64,000 bases of DNA from Trissonchulus latispiculum (GCA_030248195.1 JASAND010019908.1:1-64000), one strand, 5' to 3'; counted from the stretch's first letter, positions 1-11,105 are shown. Translations and numbers: made by a program. Notes: a model not told the origin generated them from the letters alone.

Positions 1-1090
1 CCTTCAAGTACATTAGTCAAAAGGTTGAAGAATATCTGGAAAGAGGATCTGGATGGGTTGTTAGTGTTATTGATACCTTAGATGTTCACATGACTAAATA
101 TGAACCTGTAAGTGGGGAAAACGTATATCCCACTACCTCCTAAGCTGCAGGCCAAGAAGGCCATTTTGAACATTCAAAATGAGGACGATAAATGTTTCAT
201 GTGGTCAGTGTTAGCGGGATTGGATCCTATCGGAAAAACAATCCTCAACGAGTTTCTCATTATGAGCAGTATTGTGGCGAACTCAATTTTACAGGAATTT
301 CATTTCCTGTAAAAATCGATGATATTCCAAAGTTTGAACAACTTAACAATATTTCGCTGAACGTCTACGGTTACGATGACTTCCTCAATATTCTCCATTT
401 GACTGACAGAAAGGATGCGTGTCATCATTTTACCTTACTTTTACTGAAGAATCAGCACTACTGTCTGGTCAAGGATCCTGAAAAATTTTTCAACACAGAG
501 CGAAGTCATAAGTCGAAACTTTTCCAGTGCCACCTTTGTCTCTGTCTGTTCTATTCCGAGGTAAAAAGAAATGATCACATGGAACGTTGCCGAAACCCCG
601 ATCTGGACGTAGTCGAGATGCCAACGGCGGATGAAAAATGGTTGAAATTTTCCAATGTTCACAAGATGCAGCGTCAACCTTACTTGATCTACGCAGACTT
701 TGAATGTATACTTGAGAAACTGGATACTTGTTTTCCCAATCCATCAACATCTTCTACGACACCTCTCCACGTACATACTCCGTGCGGATTTGGAATTGCT
801 GAAATATTTGGTTGTTGCCACGACAAGCAGTCCCTTGGAAGAATATACACCGGTAGATCGGAAAAACCAGTGGAAGAATTCTGCAGATGGCAATAAAGTG
901 GGGGGTGCGAATAATTATGGAAAAGCTGAACAAACCAAATTGGCAGTCTGCAACAGCCGCAGATCATTTTTCTTTTTCTGTACAAGATCCTGTACCATAT
1001 GCAAGAAGGATTTGGGAGAAGACAGAGTGGGATATGCCTTGTGTGGGAAACAGAGGTTTGTAAAGTTTTCTTGTTATATAAGTGTCTAAC
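1..1090 (+). pseudogene. Broken Polinton/Maverick-type DNA polymerase B fragment
   Basis: This looks like the N-terminal part of a protein-primed family B DNA polymerase of the kind carried by Polinton/Maverick elements. Seen: one frame (about 60-230) reads through TYIPLPPKLQAKKA and NIQNEDDKCFMWSVLAG; a second frame takes over near 215-240 and runs to the stop at 894-896, with a C2H2-like Cys/His cluster (about 530-600) and IYADFECIL (about 690-715), which matches the exonuclease I D-x-E motif. A third frame, about 985-1050, keeps a CTICKKDLGEDRV knuckle. At least two frameshifts and one stop separate these pieces, and the palm polymerase motifs are absent. The start lies left of the window. 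Family assignment is from recalled motif similarity. It is a relic, not a functional polymerase. Confidence 0.7.
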
Positions 1091-2172
1091 CATAACAATA
1101 ATTGTGTGTGAGTGTATTTTAGTTGGTATATGTCTTTACCCTATAATTCTAAATAATTTTTCGTTAAACTATAGTTTATTCCCAGTTGAAGTGCAATGTG
1201 GTGTACCAATGTACAGTTTTGGAAATGTTAATATTCAATATATAATGTGTTTACTACCCCTAAACTTTTATTATTCAAAATTTGTCGCTGTATACTTTGT
1301 TTGGCTGTGTATTTTGCTAATTCTATATGTTCTTCATTTTGGTTTCATGTTAAGCTGTTTGCTACGGAAAAATATATTTAACGATACTACGTTGCTACTT
1401 TATTTGACTTCAAATTCAAAAATCAACTTTCCAACTGCAGTTTAGATTTTCACATTTTATGTCACTATTTCGATGTTAATTTTACTTGATCTTAGGTTAA
1501 TTTGATATAACTTGCTACAACATCTACATCTGTATCTTAATTTACTATGGGTATTATGTTATGATGTGTTAATAAGAAATATATTCTGTTTCATTTATTA
1601 TAAGATCCCTTTTTGTTGCAAAACTTTCGCTAGAAGCAAAGCAAACTTGCACAAGGTTCGGCCCTTCTCACTACTTGTTTCAATCAATTAGAAAGCACTT
1701 AGGCAAAAGCTAGCAGCTTCGTTTCAACTATTTATCAATGAAATGCATTTCCCTACTTGAGTTTTAATGCAAAAGGATGAAAAGTTAAAATCACACAACC
1801 AGCAGCCTAGTCCAGCAACTGCTGCTTAAACTGGTCTACTGCTTACGCTTCTCCCTGCAAACAGCTTTTTTCTGTGCCAACACTTTTTCCGATCCTGGTA
1901 GCGTCTTAGATAAAAACTTGCTGAAAAACTGAAAATGTTTCAAAACCAATTTTTTCATTTAAGTTTAAAAACTGTTACTTCCACTTTCTGGCACCAAGCT
2001 TCTAATTATCTTTTTAAAATTAATTATTTCGGAATGCTGTACCCACCTTGGGCTTGCACCGCCACCCAGGATCATTTAAACTTTGGTTTATTCCAACTTT
2101 GTTGTCATTTGGACTCAGTCTGCAGAATGCTATTGTTGCTGTTTCTTCTCTTGTCTTTTCGCTGTTTAACAG
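1091..2172. other. AT-rich stretch without recognised gene
   Basis: An open frame runs through 999-1445, but it is hydrophobic, AT-rich and resembles no protein I know. The polypyrimidine-rich end (about 2130-2172, closing in AACAG) looks like the 3' end of an intron of the RING gene that follows. Upstream exons of that gene may lie here or outside the window; I could not place them. Confidence 0.4.
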
Positions 2173-3605
2173 CGGTTAATGACGAGAAATACTTTTTTAC
2201 TTTGCGTTTCGGATCTGGAAGCTGCTCTGATTTTTCGGTAACATTTGGTCGCCAGCCCACTACGTCATCAAATCCTGGTTTGGTCGAATCAACGGAACCG
2301 CCGCCCGTGTCTGCGAATTCTAATATTACAGAACCTGCACCTACGCGAAACGAATCTGCGTTTAGTGATGTCTCTGAATCATCCGAACGCACGTCAGATA
2401 CGAATCGAGTAATCGTTCCGAATTTTTTATCTTCTTTGAACTTGTCAGGCTCTGTGGCAAATGCAGCCATCTCCCGTTCTAGCAATTCTGGCTCTGAATT
2501 TAATTCTACAACAGGCACCGCTCAGCCGCATACCAGCGGTCAGCAGCCACCTCGTTCTCCAGCTGGTACTGTGCCATTCGACACAGTTTCAGCTGGCAAC
2601 TCACTGTTGTTGCAGAGATCTGATAATACCACGATTCATAGCTCTCCATTAACTGTAACTACTGACAGTTCTCCGATATTTCCTATGTTGAACGCTAATC
2701 GCCAGGCTCTTCAAAACACCGCTACGGGATCATTTGCATCTAACGGAGGGGCCGCGGTTAGCGTTACTCCATTACCAGGCCCTTCCACTTCATCATCTTC
2801 AACTAGCACTACGACTCGCTGCGTTGTTTGCCAGGAGTATTTTTGTCCTGAAGATGGAGCATCTACGTCATGCGGGCACTTATTCCATCCACTGTGTATT
2901 CATGGCTGGACTCAACGGGTGGCGAATTGTCCGCATTGTCGCCAAATGCTCAGCTCCTATCGACTTCCAAATAACACTTATGTGGCAATAGATGTAAGTT
3001 AATGCTCCTAGTTCGAGTTGCACTTGCACAGTTTCCAGATTTTGAATGTATGTATATGAAACATCCTTAGCGAGAAGGGCAGGCAATCAACTAAGCGTTA
3101 TTAGTTCAAATCTACAGTTAAGCAATTGAACTATTTGAGAGCAAAGGGCGCCAGAAGTTAGTAGACACTAAAGTAGAAAGTAGTAGTTACTTCTTTCAAC
3201 TGTAACATATTTTTGGAATAAAATAAAAAAGCTTCTTGAAAGAAAAAGAAAGCTTCTTGTTATGCGACCTTAACTCAAACACAATTTTTTGGTTTCAGAT
3301 CAAACATTCTAAGTTATTGTTTTAACATATATATATGTGTTGCTATTTTGTTCCAGACTACGAATGATCAGCTATCTCTGACCAGTCTAGATTCGCCTAA
3401 TCCTTTGTTTATGGACATCGTTCGTCATCAAGGACGTGTACTTTTCGCGCAATACGCACAAGCCTTTCTGAATGAGTGTCAGATAACCCAGGAGCGTCTG
3501 GGTTTGGATATGGAATCAGTAGTTGACGGAGTACTCAACGCTCACCCACAATGGTGGGAATACGGTAGAGGAAGAGGGCGGGGTCGTCGAGGAGGCCGCC
3601 ACTGA
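2173..3605 (+). CDS. RING-H2 protein with Ser/Thr-rich N-terminus and RG-rich tail (3' part of gene, two exons)
   Basis: Probable E3 ubiquitin ligase of unknown substrate. Exon A is about 2173-2993 and exon B 3357-3605. The donor GAT|GTAAGT (2994) and the acceptor TTCCAG (3356) join in phase 0, so VAID continues into TTNDQLSL. Exon A codes a long Ser/Thr/Pro-rich, probably disordered region, then at 2821-2940 a RING finger with spacing C-x2-C-x13-C-x-H-x2-H-x2-C-x10-C-x2-C, all eight zinc ligands present. Exon B codes a predicted helical stretch and ends in YGRGRGRGRRGGRH, an RG-type RNA-binding-like tail. The 5' boundary is uncertain: 2173 follows a strong polypyrimidine tract and AG, and no convincing start Met is seen; the alternative upstream frame to 1935 gives a hydrophobic peptide that is probably translated intron. 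I do not recognise the orthologue. Confidence 0.72.
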
Positions 3606-4175
3606 TTTACTTTTTTCACTGTTGAATACACCTAACTTTTTCCTGAAACTTGACTTCCCTGTTGTGCAGTGTGTGTGCTCTTCTCCAGTTTGTGTAATCC
3701 TTTGAATATCCTGTTCTATACTTGACTGTGCAAATCATAATTTGGGACAATTCTATTATTATGAAAGGAACCATTTAATTTAAAGTGTGGTACTCTGAAT
3801 CGTGGGTAACTTAATGTGTTTTATTAAACGTGGTTTTAAAATACTCATTTGTAAATTAACGTATCACAGCAGAAACGAGTGCGATGCGGTACGAGATATT
3901 TAATTTGGTTGATATTTGATAACATTGTGCTAGACAGCTGTAGACCAAAATGCGACTATAATCCTAAACCCAAATTTAACGCAACTTACTGATCTACTTA
4001 TCCTACAATCTTACAAAGCTGCGGTTTAATTCCAGTAAACTAAATTCGGGGATAACCCTGGCTTAATCCCGGGATCCCTGGACTATAAGGATTAACCTAA
4101 ACCTATCAAATAACTTTAGGGAGCTGCGGATTAATCCCAAACACCTGCTGGATAAATCTCAATGCCCGAAAACGA
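3606..4175. other. 3' flank of RING gene
   Basis: No gene seen. It contains the probable 3' UTR (AATTT/ATTAAA-like runs around 3770-3830) and, from about 4020, a stretch rich in GGATTAA/TTAATCC words leading into the hairpin at 4178. Confidence 0.35.
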
Positions 4176-4177
4176 AA

Positions 4178-4258
4178 TTGCGGGAGCTGGCCCCTCATCG
4201 GGGCGGATAAAAGGGATTAGGGGGGATTAAAGGCTGATGCGGGGCCAGCTCCCGCATT
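4178..4258. repeat. Short inverted repeat / hairpin with GCGGGAGCTGGCCCC arms
   Basis: GCGGGAGCTGGCCCC at about 4188 is matched by its reverse complement GGGGCCAGCTCCCGC about 40 bp later, around a loop with two GGGGATTA-like words. It could be a small MITE end or a structured region. It ends about 100 bp upstream of the start of the secreted-protein gene. Confidence 0.6.
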
Positions 4259-4360
4259 TTCCTACTACTAACCTTATCTCACAGCTCAGACATGAAACCT
4301 TAACGCGTTGAATACTTGAGCCACTGGCTCACACATTCGAATTTTTTGCTACAAGCGAAC

Positions 4361-4642
4361 ATGCGTACACTATTCGCAGTTTTTCTATGCTGCTTCACAA
4401 TTATGGGCGGAGTGTCCGCCTACATTACTTGTAGCGAATCCTGTGCCACTGTATTCTCAATGCAAGTGAACAGTCCCGAGTACCACTACCGGGCTGCCAG
4501 CTGCAGAGCCACTCGGGAATTTGACAGCTGTCTTTCCCACTGTCCAGATGGGCCAGACTACAGACGCCGGCTGGAGTCGATGATAGGGCCAGCTTTTGAT
4601 GAAGCGAAAACTATGTGCTCTGGTCTTGGCTATCGCAGATAG
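4361..4642 (+). CDS. Small secreted six-cysteine protein, 93 aa
   Basis: A single open frame starts at the ATG at 4361; the frame is open upstream but without a better Met. Residues 1-20 (MRTLFAVFLCC then FTIMGGVSA) form a textbook signal peptide with likely cleavage before YITC. The mature part of about 73 residues has six cysteines spaced C-x3-C-x19-C-x8-C-x3-C-x26-C, consistent with three disulphides. The two C-x3-C pairs recall helical-hairpin secreted peptides, but that is only a spacing resemblance. No transmembrane segment follows. I do not recognise the family and no function can be assigned. It lies between the RING gene and a foldback element, as a single exon, so an additional 5' exon is possible. 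Confidence 0.6.
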   Translation: MRTLFAVFLCCFTIMGGVSAYITCSESCATVFSMQVNSPEYHYRAASCRATREFDSCLSHCPDGPDYRRRLESMIGPAFDEAKTMCSGLGYRR

Positions 4643-4954
4643 AAGTACTGTTTATACTAACTAAAGAAGAATTCGGAGTAGTATTAAACTCTGAGTACGT
4701 AGTTATACACTCTTGAGTAGTCGAAAAATTTGTAAAATAGGTAAAGGTTTACCCCAGGAGAGATCTCCGTCCTGCCACAGGACATGGGGTGCCGGTGCTC
4801 ATCCCCGGATTCTCAGCCGTAGAGCCAGGAGTGTCACCTCAAATGATGACTGCATCCGTGGAAGGGGGCCGGCTCTTGTACACATACTCCTATTAAAAAG
4901 TCGAAAAATTGACGAATTAAATTTTAAACTTGTACCTTAGTGTTGTCGTCTAGG
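4643..4954. other. Short intergenic stretch
   Basis: Probable 3' UTR of the secreted-protein gene followed by unremarkable sequence up to the foldback element. No gene seen. Confidence 0.3.
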
Positions 4955-5530
4955 AAGCGAGGATCATGTCAGGAAAGCCCCAAATTCAGCAAAACTTGAC
5001 CAGCTGTGACTGAAATTTGGTATGGGTATCTTTTCGACCAGGCCGACTTCAAATATCGCAAAATCTTTCAATTTCCCAAAATTCGAGTTTTTTGATTCGT
5101 AAGGGAAGACCAAGGCGAACAGAAAAATGTTTTGTTCTCGATTTTAAGAAACTTAGTGTGTACAGGTTTTCGAGATCGTAGAACACGAGTATGAAGTCCG
5201 TTTTTCGATTTAGCTTTTCGTTAGCTCTGTATAAACTATAGTTGTAAGCTAAACATGTTAGCTTATACTGAGCTAACGAAAGGCTGAATCGAAAAAACTG
5301 ACTTCATATTCGTGTTCTGCGCCTTCGAAAACCCCTAATCGAGGACAAAATATTTTTGGGTTCGCCTGGTTCCCTCTTAGGAATTGATAACAATCGAATT
5401 TCGCGAAATTGGAAAATTTTGCGATATTTGAAGGCAGCGTGGTCGAAAATATACCCATACCAAATTTTACCTCATTTGGTCAAGTTTTGCGGAAACGGGG
5501 CATGGGGGTTCCCTGAAAAGATCCGGAAGC
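4955..5530. mobile_element. Foldback (palindromic) element, copy 1
   Basis: The whole stretch is an imperfect palindrome centred near 5245. The left arm words TCAGGAAAGCCCC, AGCAAAACTTGACC, GAAATTTGGTATGGGTAT and CGTTAGCTC reappear reversed and complemented on the right. The hairpin centre (TTTCGTTAGCTC ... GAGCTAACGAAA) is the same as in the copies near 57247 and 59292. It has no coding capacity. The arms diverge more than in the 59-kb copy, so this insertion is older. Confidence 0.8.
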
Positions 5531-5677
5531 GAGCCCGTATGACAATAGGTTTTCTTGCACCACCTTCAGTTTCAGATTGTCTCGCGGGGTGTGTGTCTTT
5601 GACAGGGCTGTATGCCTATTTAAAAACGTGTCACTACAGTTTGGGAACGAATTCAAACTTAAGCTTGGTTCGATTGT

Positions 5678-5815
5678 GCCTGGGTGGCTTCGGTAGAGCG
5701 TCGGCCTAGTTAACCGAAGGTTGTGGGTTCGATTCCCACCTCAGGCCCGAATTTTTCGGGTCTGTGGTGCTGTAGTGACAACTTTCTTTCTTCCGTGTAT
5801 TATCTTGTATCTTTC
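5678..5815 (+). mobile_element. tRNA-derived SINE (tRNA-like head plus tail)
   Basis: 5678-5747 folds as a tRNA: acceptor GCCTGGG/CTCAGGC, D-arm GCTT/GAGC with a short loop, an anticodon arm with loop CTAGTTA (nominal AGT, Thr) and a C-A mismatch, and a T-arm GTGGG-TTCGATT-CCCAC with a perfect B box GGTTCGATTCC at 5726-5736. The tail GAATTTTTCGGGTC ... GTGCTGTAGTGACA runs to about 5815 and is repeated at 27080-27150, which argues for a SINE rather than a tRNA gene. The short D-loop and the mismatch also fit a derived copy. Pol III transcription is inferred only. Confidence 0.65.
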
Positions 5816-6544
5816 TTTAATGATATCATACAGGTTCAAAGTTTTAAGCGTAAAAACGTGTATTTCAGAATCATTCAAGAAATTCATGCAGAGTAGAAAT
5901 AGCAAACAGGTAGTTGACAAGGTAGCAGTGACCCGCGTTTTGTCGCTTTCAGGCACCGTATAAACGGCACAGCGTACAGCAGAAATTAATATAGAAGGTC
6001 GTACGGCAGGAACTTTTATTCCTCTGCAGCAGGAAAGTATAAAATGGAAACTTGTATGTTTTGTGTAGTGTGCGTCATTTTTCCATTCAGAAGACAAATC
6101 TTCAACACAGGGCTAGCTTAGGTCAGATTTTTTGCTTTCGGATTGTGAAAATTAGGGTTTAGAACCTATTCAAACAGCAGAACTGAGAGCTGTCGCGCAG
6201 TCTTCGCCTGTCAGCAATCTAAATGGTTGCAGTTTTTTGAGAACCTTGGGAGCTACACATCGGTTCATTAGGGAATTAGATAAGGTACTAGCTTGCGCTG
6301 GGCATCGCAAGTTCAGCTTGACATGGCAAGCATAGGCCTGCTTTCCCCAACGAGGGAAGTCAATTGAAATTGAAACTAAATCACGCTTTACGGAGCTTCC
6401 AACAAAACCAACAACTTCCAACAAAATAGAATAAAGAAAAGGTCTACAAAAGAATACTGCTCCCTTTGGGGCCTACTAGGATATCACTATGCTGTAGTGA
6501 AGTAGCATTTTTAAATCTAAATTTTTAATTTTTAAAGACACTTT
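5816..6544. other. No recognised feature
   Basis: Mixed-composition sequence with short open frames only. I see nothing I can name. Confidence 0.3.
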
Positions 6545-6805
6545 TAAGCGATATAAAAATTATGCATAGTTCAAGCAATATAACATGCTTAAAACGAAAA
6601 TTCAAGGGATTTCACATTTCTTCAAAATACATAACGTTGTTGCCGGATTTGTAAGAGATTGCCTGAGCTGAACTACATAATTTTTATATTAAAAAAGATC
6701 TAGTTCTCCGCAACATTGTGACATAAAAATTACAGCTGTACGACGTTCGTAGCTCAAGTTATCAAATTTAGTTTGCCGAAAACGCCCTTTTTGAAAAATG
6801 TCAAC
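6545..6805 (+). repeat. Dispersed repeat R-A, copy 1
   Basis: It shares ordered blocks with 55085-55385: GATATAAAAATT near the start, CCGGATTTGTAAGAG in the middle, TAGCTCAAGTTAT and GAAAACG(C)CC..TTTTTGAAAA at the end. The two copies are diverged but colinear and the same way round. No coding potential. It may be an old non-autonomous element; the ends are not defined. Confidence 0.65.
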
Positions 6806-6829
6806 GTAGCATGCTTACAAGCTAAGAAT

Positions 6830-7022
6830 TAGCAGCGGATGCGCGTAAACTGGCATGCCACAAATGGGCGCTTTGAAGCGTCGACGCTTCTAGTGGAAGC
6901 ATGGCACCAAGGCGTGATGTTGCATTTGAAAGCGTTGACGCCTCCAAATGTAGCATGGCAGCGTATCGCGTTGACGAGCTTCGACTCGCGGCTAGAGGAG
7001 ACTGGGACAATGAAATCAGCAT
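6830..7022 (+). repeat. Dispersed repeat with GCGTCGACGC words, copy 1
   Basis: It matches 10828-11105 in the opposite orientation: both carry AAACTGGCATGC, CAAATGGGCGC, GACGCCTCCAAATGT and GACTGGGA.AATGAAATCA in the same order. This copy has few GTCGACGC units, while the other is expanded. The short open frames across it are not real genes. Confidence 0.7.
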
Positions 7023-8639
7023 GACTCTTCCTATTGTAAACTTTGACATCACAATTCTACTGGAATCCAGCCCCTACAATTATCTCATGTCTCCTCTTGT
7101 CCTGGCACAGCTACACTGTCTCATGTGTGTGGCTCCTGTACAGCTCACGCAAACCTCTTCTACGAGTTAAAGAGTACAAATTACACAAACGTATGACTGG
7201 CTTGGTTTAAAACATTGCTGTTGCTGATTCGTGTAAATGAAAACTGAAGTTTTTGCAGAAAATAACCGACATCTTGCAATTCTTTCAAGATCAATATACT
7301 GATTGATTGATTGATTGATTCAGCGTCCGCAGTGAGACTAACGAACCACCGCTTACTTCAGAGTTGCTTTCAGTACCCAAGTACATCAGTGCAATCCCTG
7401 CCTTATAGGCAAGCTAGCATGACTCATAAAGCAGCGAAATATCACAGACAACACAAAGTAAAATCTTATGCCTGCCTAACTAAAGTCAAGAATACACCAA
7501 AAGACAAGTACGAAAGTTTATTCTGAAAACAAGCATCAACGCCATAAATCACGTTAAAACGGACACTGTAACAATAAAAAATCAGCAAATGACAACGCAA
7601 CAATTATATACGTGCAGAAAAAGCGAAAAAAGCTATCTTGATTTTGTGGAAAAAGAAATAAGAAGCCAGCTTTGACACATGAAAAAATCAGCAGATCTAA
7701 TTTGTAGGAACTTGTACTACTCCTTTTAGCCGTCTTTGCTGCTTTCATCTAAACTTTGAAAAACTAAAAACTAATGTGCTAGAATCAGAAGCACAAAATT
7801 TCTATTTTCGTCTCCACTTATTTCAGTGTGTACTCGTTTTTAACAGAAAGAGCAAACCCTCACAGATACACACCACTCAAGGACATTAGACGAACAATTA
7901 AAATGTAACTAACTTCGCTTAGGATCCACGACCCGCGACTCTCGACAGACACACTAAGCTTGCGAATAGGCAAATCAGAAAGGAAAAACCTAATTTCAGC
8001 ATAAACTGAAATAATTTAATCAAAGTAAAATATATACAATTATTAAAATTTTTATTTTACAATTATCGCAATTTTAACAACCACAACAAAATAGGTAGAC
8101 TAACCTTTCTGGCGGGCTAGGCGGTTGAGTGATACTGATAACAGTCAACTGTCAGACAAATTGAGAAAAATAGGCGGATAAGAAAGCGGACAAAAATATA
8201 AATGAAAAATAGAAAACCAATCAGAAACAAGACTGCCCCTGACAAAAGGGCAAAGAATTTTTAACATTTCACGGCTATGTCGAAAATTTAAAAAAACATC
8301 ACGGTTTCTTTGACAAAAACAAACAGGACAAAATATACAACATTGGTATCAAAAACTGAAATCGAATTGTAATCATGAATGTTATGAAAAAATTCGAAAA
8401 AGGCTTCTGAGGAAAATACAATCTAGAAGACTAGACGGAGTCCGAAAATGATAAAAAAGACAAGACAATTACATACGTACATACATACATACAATCCAAG
8501 TAAAAAATGTACCTTTCCATTATCAGGACATTTTCGTCGTCGGAATACCAAACGATGAATATAATAGGAGAGATACGCAGTCCAGGCAAAGCTGCAGCTG
8601 CTTCCACAAATTACATAGAATAAAAGAGTGGGGAGAGCT
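7023..8639. other. Intergenic stretch with GATT and ATAC microsatellites
   Basis: A (GATT)n run lies at about 7302-7320 and a (ATAC)n run at about 8470-8492. On the minus strand an ATG-led peptide (7748 downward) follows a possible acceptor, but I could not connect it to other exons. Otherwise AT-rich and featureless. Confidence 0.35.
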
Positions 8640-8945
8640 CCCCGCTTTGGGGGGGGGGAGATAAAATGGTCTAGAAATGTCAAAAATAGCCTGTTTTCTA
8701 CATTATACTGCTATAACTATGCTTAGGAGTGCTCAAATTGAGTTTGAGCAACGAAATAGACGATGCTTGACAAAAAGTTCCGGTGAAGTAGGAGTTTTTG
8801 AAAATTTTGACCAAAAATCATGTTTTTTGGGCAAGTGGGGGAAAGCCGAAAAAAGTAGGGTGGGGCCGAGTGGTGGGGGAAAGAGGTCGAGTGGGGGAAC
8901 CCAAAAAGTGGGGGAGGGGACGCCTCCCACTAAAGCAAACCCAGT
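8640..8945 (+). mobile_element. G-run-ended short element, family A, copy 1
   Basis: Core words AGCCTGTTTTCTACAT, ACTGCTATAACTATGCT and GTTCCGGTGAAG recur at 31980-32100 (same strand) and 33300-33445 (opposite strand). Both ends are G-rich (a run of nine G near 8650; several GGGG blocks after 8830). The size of about 300-400 bp without coding potential suggests a MITE. The target duplication is not clear. Confidence 0.65.
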
Positions 8946-9577
8946 TCAATCGAGCAGGGTTGATATCTGCCAGTTTAACCCCGATTTAATCCAAACCTGG
9001 ATTTCATGATAACATTGGTTCAAAATCTTTTAATTCTACTTTAACCCAACAACTAGTTATGAAACCAGGGTTTCAAAATCCCAGTTTAAACCCAACTTCG
9101 ATTCCATCGGGTCTGGGCCTTTGATAACATCGGCCCCTGGACTAATTGGGGAGGCAACTTAAAAGACAGGGATATCGTTAACGAAACAGAGACGGCACAG
9201 GGGACAAGACAAAACTTAAAACAAATTGCTTCTAACCGGCCAATGTTTGGAAAATAAAAAAATTACAATACCACAACCCCCACTTCGATTAGGGACTCAA
9301 TACTTTAGACGGGAAGAAAAAACTGGGGTTCCAAAATATGCATATTATACACATTGTAAACGAAACAGAAAAATGCAAAACAGATACACGCGTACGTACG
9401 TACAAATTATACACAGTATTAAGGTTGCACACAAAACAGTTACCCACTCCGTTGCTAGAGATACCAAAACTCCAAAATCTGAACGTAATCACATCAGTGT
9501 TCACAAACACGGAAAACAGTTGGACAATTAGTGAGTGTTCAGGAAAAATATATATTAAGAGAGTGTCTAGATAATAC
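8946..9577. other. No recognised gene; TTTAACCC/GGGTTT-rich words at the left
   Basis: From 8946 to about 9130 several short words of the type GGGTTTAAACCC and GATAACAT(T/C)GG recur in both orientations, suggesting a degraded inverted-repeat element. The rest is featureless. Confidence 0.3.
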
Positions 9578-9706
9578 CTCAATTTCAGCACAATGACGAT
9601 TATCTTTGCGATGAGAAGGCGACACGCTGAATGGCTTCTTTATTCTGGAGGTTGTAGCAGTAGTGGTGGTGGATTGGAATTGCATATGGTTAACAGAAGT
9701 AGACAT
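9578..9706 (-). CDS. Possible first coding exon of an unidentified gene, 43 codons
   Basis: On the minus strand an ATG (9706) opens a frame of 43 codons that ends at GAG|GTATTA, a usable donor. The peptide is Ser/Thr-rich (MSTSVNHMQFQSTTTTATT) and then basic with KKPFSVSPSHRKDNRHC, compositionally unlike translated repeats around it. No partner exon could be fixed; an ATG-led stretch after a TTTAG at about 7746 is phase-compatible but unproven. I do not recognise the protein. It may be chance. Confidence 0.3.
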
Positions 9707-10326
9707 TGTCAGAAACCAAAATTGTCACACAATATATTATACGCAAACGACTTGTGAAGAAATGTAACGTCATACCTAAAACAAGACATAGGGCATACAA
9801 GGCCAATGAATAAAGCAGTCTTACAATAACCAACATTAAAAGAAGCATATAAGCAATCTGTGACAAGCTTCATGCTCATCCCCTTATCAAAATTTGGCTC
9901 ATACTTATTTTCTCACAGTTCCTCCTCTACTTGACAATAAATCAGTAAATCAGGAAGAAATAGACATGCACTGTAATTTCAGATTTCTAAAAGATAATTT
10001 TTAATTGAGTAAAAATAGCTATTTCTCAGAAACATCGTACTATAAAAAATTTTACAAATTTACTAGCTCAAGTTACCACTATGGAGGGGGCGATGGAACC
10101 ACCTCTGTGGGAAATCCGATGGACATGGACCCCATCGAATGGAACTCCCATAGGTGCCCCCTGGCTTTCCTCAGGTCAACGGGCACAGGCGATCTTCCTC
10201 TTTCTGTTTTTATCTTCAGTCATGTCGGAGCTGGATACCTCCTGTCCTTAACTTATGCTATCGAGAGGGCGAGATGGTGGACCTCTTTCATTGCGCTGTG
10301 CCTGGCTTCCATTAGTGTTCTAGGCC
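9707..10326. other. No recognised gene; GC-richer block 10080-10330
   Basis: The left part is AT-rich. The block 10080-10330 is markedly GC-richer than its surroundings and opens a frame, but no family is recognised and it abuts a MITE. It may be an old retroelement fragment. Confidence 0.3.
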
Positions 10327-10607
10327 GCGTTGCAAAAGATTCTCCTACGCTTAGGAGCGCTCCTCACTTTAGCTTAGGTGCTCACTTAAGAGAATTGAGT
10401 TTCAAAAGAATCTCCTAAGCTAAGAGTGCTATCCACCACTCAAAACGTTTCTCCTAAGTTGCCTGAATTTAGGAGCAGCGCCAGCTAAACTTAGGAGAAA
10501 TCTTTTGAAACAGTTTTAGAAGGTCTCCTAACTCCCTCCTAGACAGCTCCCAGACATCCTCCTAAGTACCCTCCTATGAGCATACTTAGGAGAATCTTTT
10601 GCAACGC
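10327..10607. mobile_element. MITE with 21-bp terminal inverted repeats
   Basis: GCGTTGCAAAAGATTCTCCT at the left end is mirrored by AGGAGAATCTTTTGCAACGC at the right end, 281 bp overall. Inside, TTAGGAG and CTCCTAA words repeat many times in both directions. There is no coding potential. The similarity may extend a few bases beyond (GGCC/GGTTG variants), so the target duplication is not resolved. Confidence 0.75.
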
Positions 10608-10827
10608 AACCTTGCATTAATACTTTTTTGGGCGTGGAGGCGGAGGCTCCATATACGGATACGCTCCGATTGCCGCCAAGGAAGAAGAAGAGACACTACT
10701 TAAATTTGTCAAAACGCCAGTATTTGCAAAATATCAGCGTGGCAAGCCTCTCCCAAGATCTTGGCCTTAATGTTGTTTTGATACATACACACGGCAGGCT
10801 AAAGACATTAGGAAGCGCTCAGTGTTT

Positions 10828-11105
10828 TATGGTGATTTCATAGTCCCAGTCAACTCTAGACGCACGTCGACGTGCGTAGACGCGCGTCAACGCGCTACAC
10901 TGGCATGTCACATTTGGAGGCGTCGACGCTCGTAGACGCGCGTCGACGCCTAAAAACGTGACATCACGTCCTGGTGCTATGCTAGCACTGGAAGCGTCGA
11001 CGCGCGTAGACGTGCGTCGACGCGCGTCAACGCGCCCATTTGTAGCATGCCAGTTTGCGCGCATCGACGTACGTCGACGCGCGTTGATGCGCGCAAAATG
11101 ATATT
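10828..11105 (-). repeat. Dispersed repeat with expanded GTCGACGCGCGT units, copy 2
   Basis: This is the reverse-orientation partner of 6830-7022. Several 10-20 bp blocks of GCGTCGACGC / GCGTAGACGC are expanded, giving many SalI-like GTCGAC sites and a strong local CpG enrichment. Flanking words (GATTTCATAGTCCCAGT at one end, GCATGCCAGTTTGCGCGC at the other) anchor the alignment. Confidence 0.7.

Noticed and set aside
1935..2172. N-terminal signal peptide of the RING protein (MLLLLFLLLSF)
   Set aside because: It is the translation of a polypyrimidine tract ending in a strong AG acceptor, so probably intron.
4178..4258. Terminator-like hairpin
   Set aside because: No T run or transcription context; eukaryotic setting and MITE-like words make a repeat more likely.
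5678..5747. Functional tRNA-Thr (AGT) or tRNA-Asn gene
   Set aside because: Short D-loop, mismatch below the anticodon loop and a dispersed tail make a SINE more likely.
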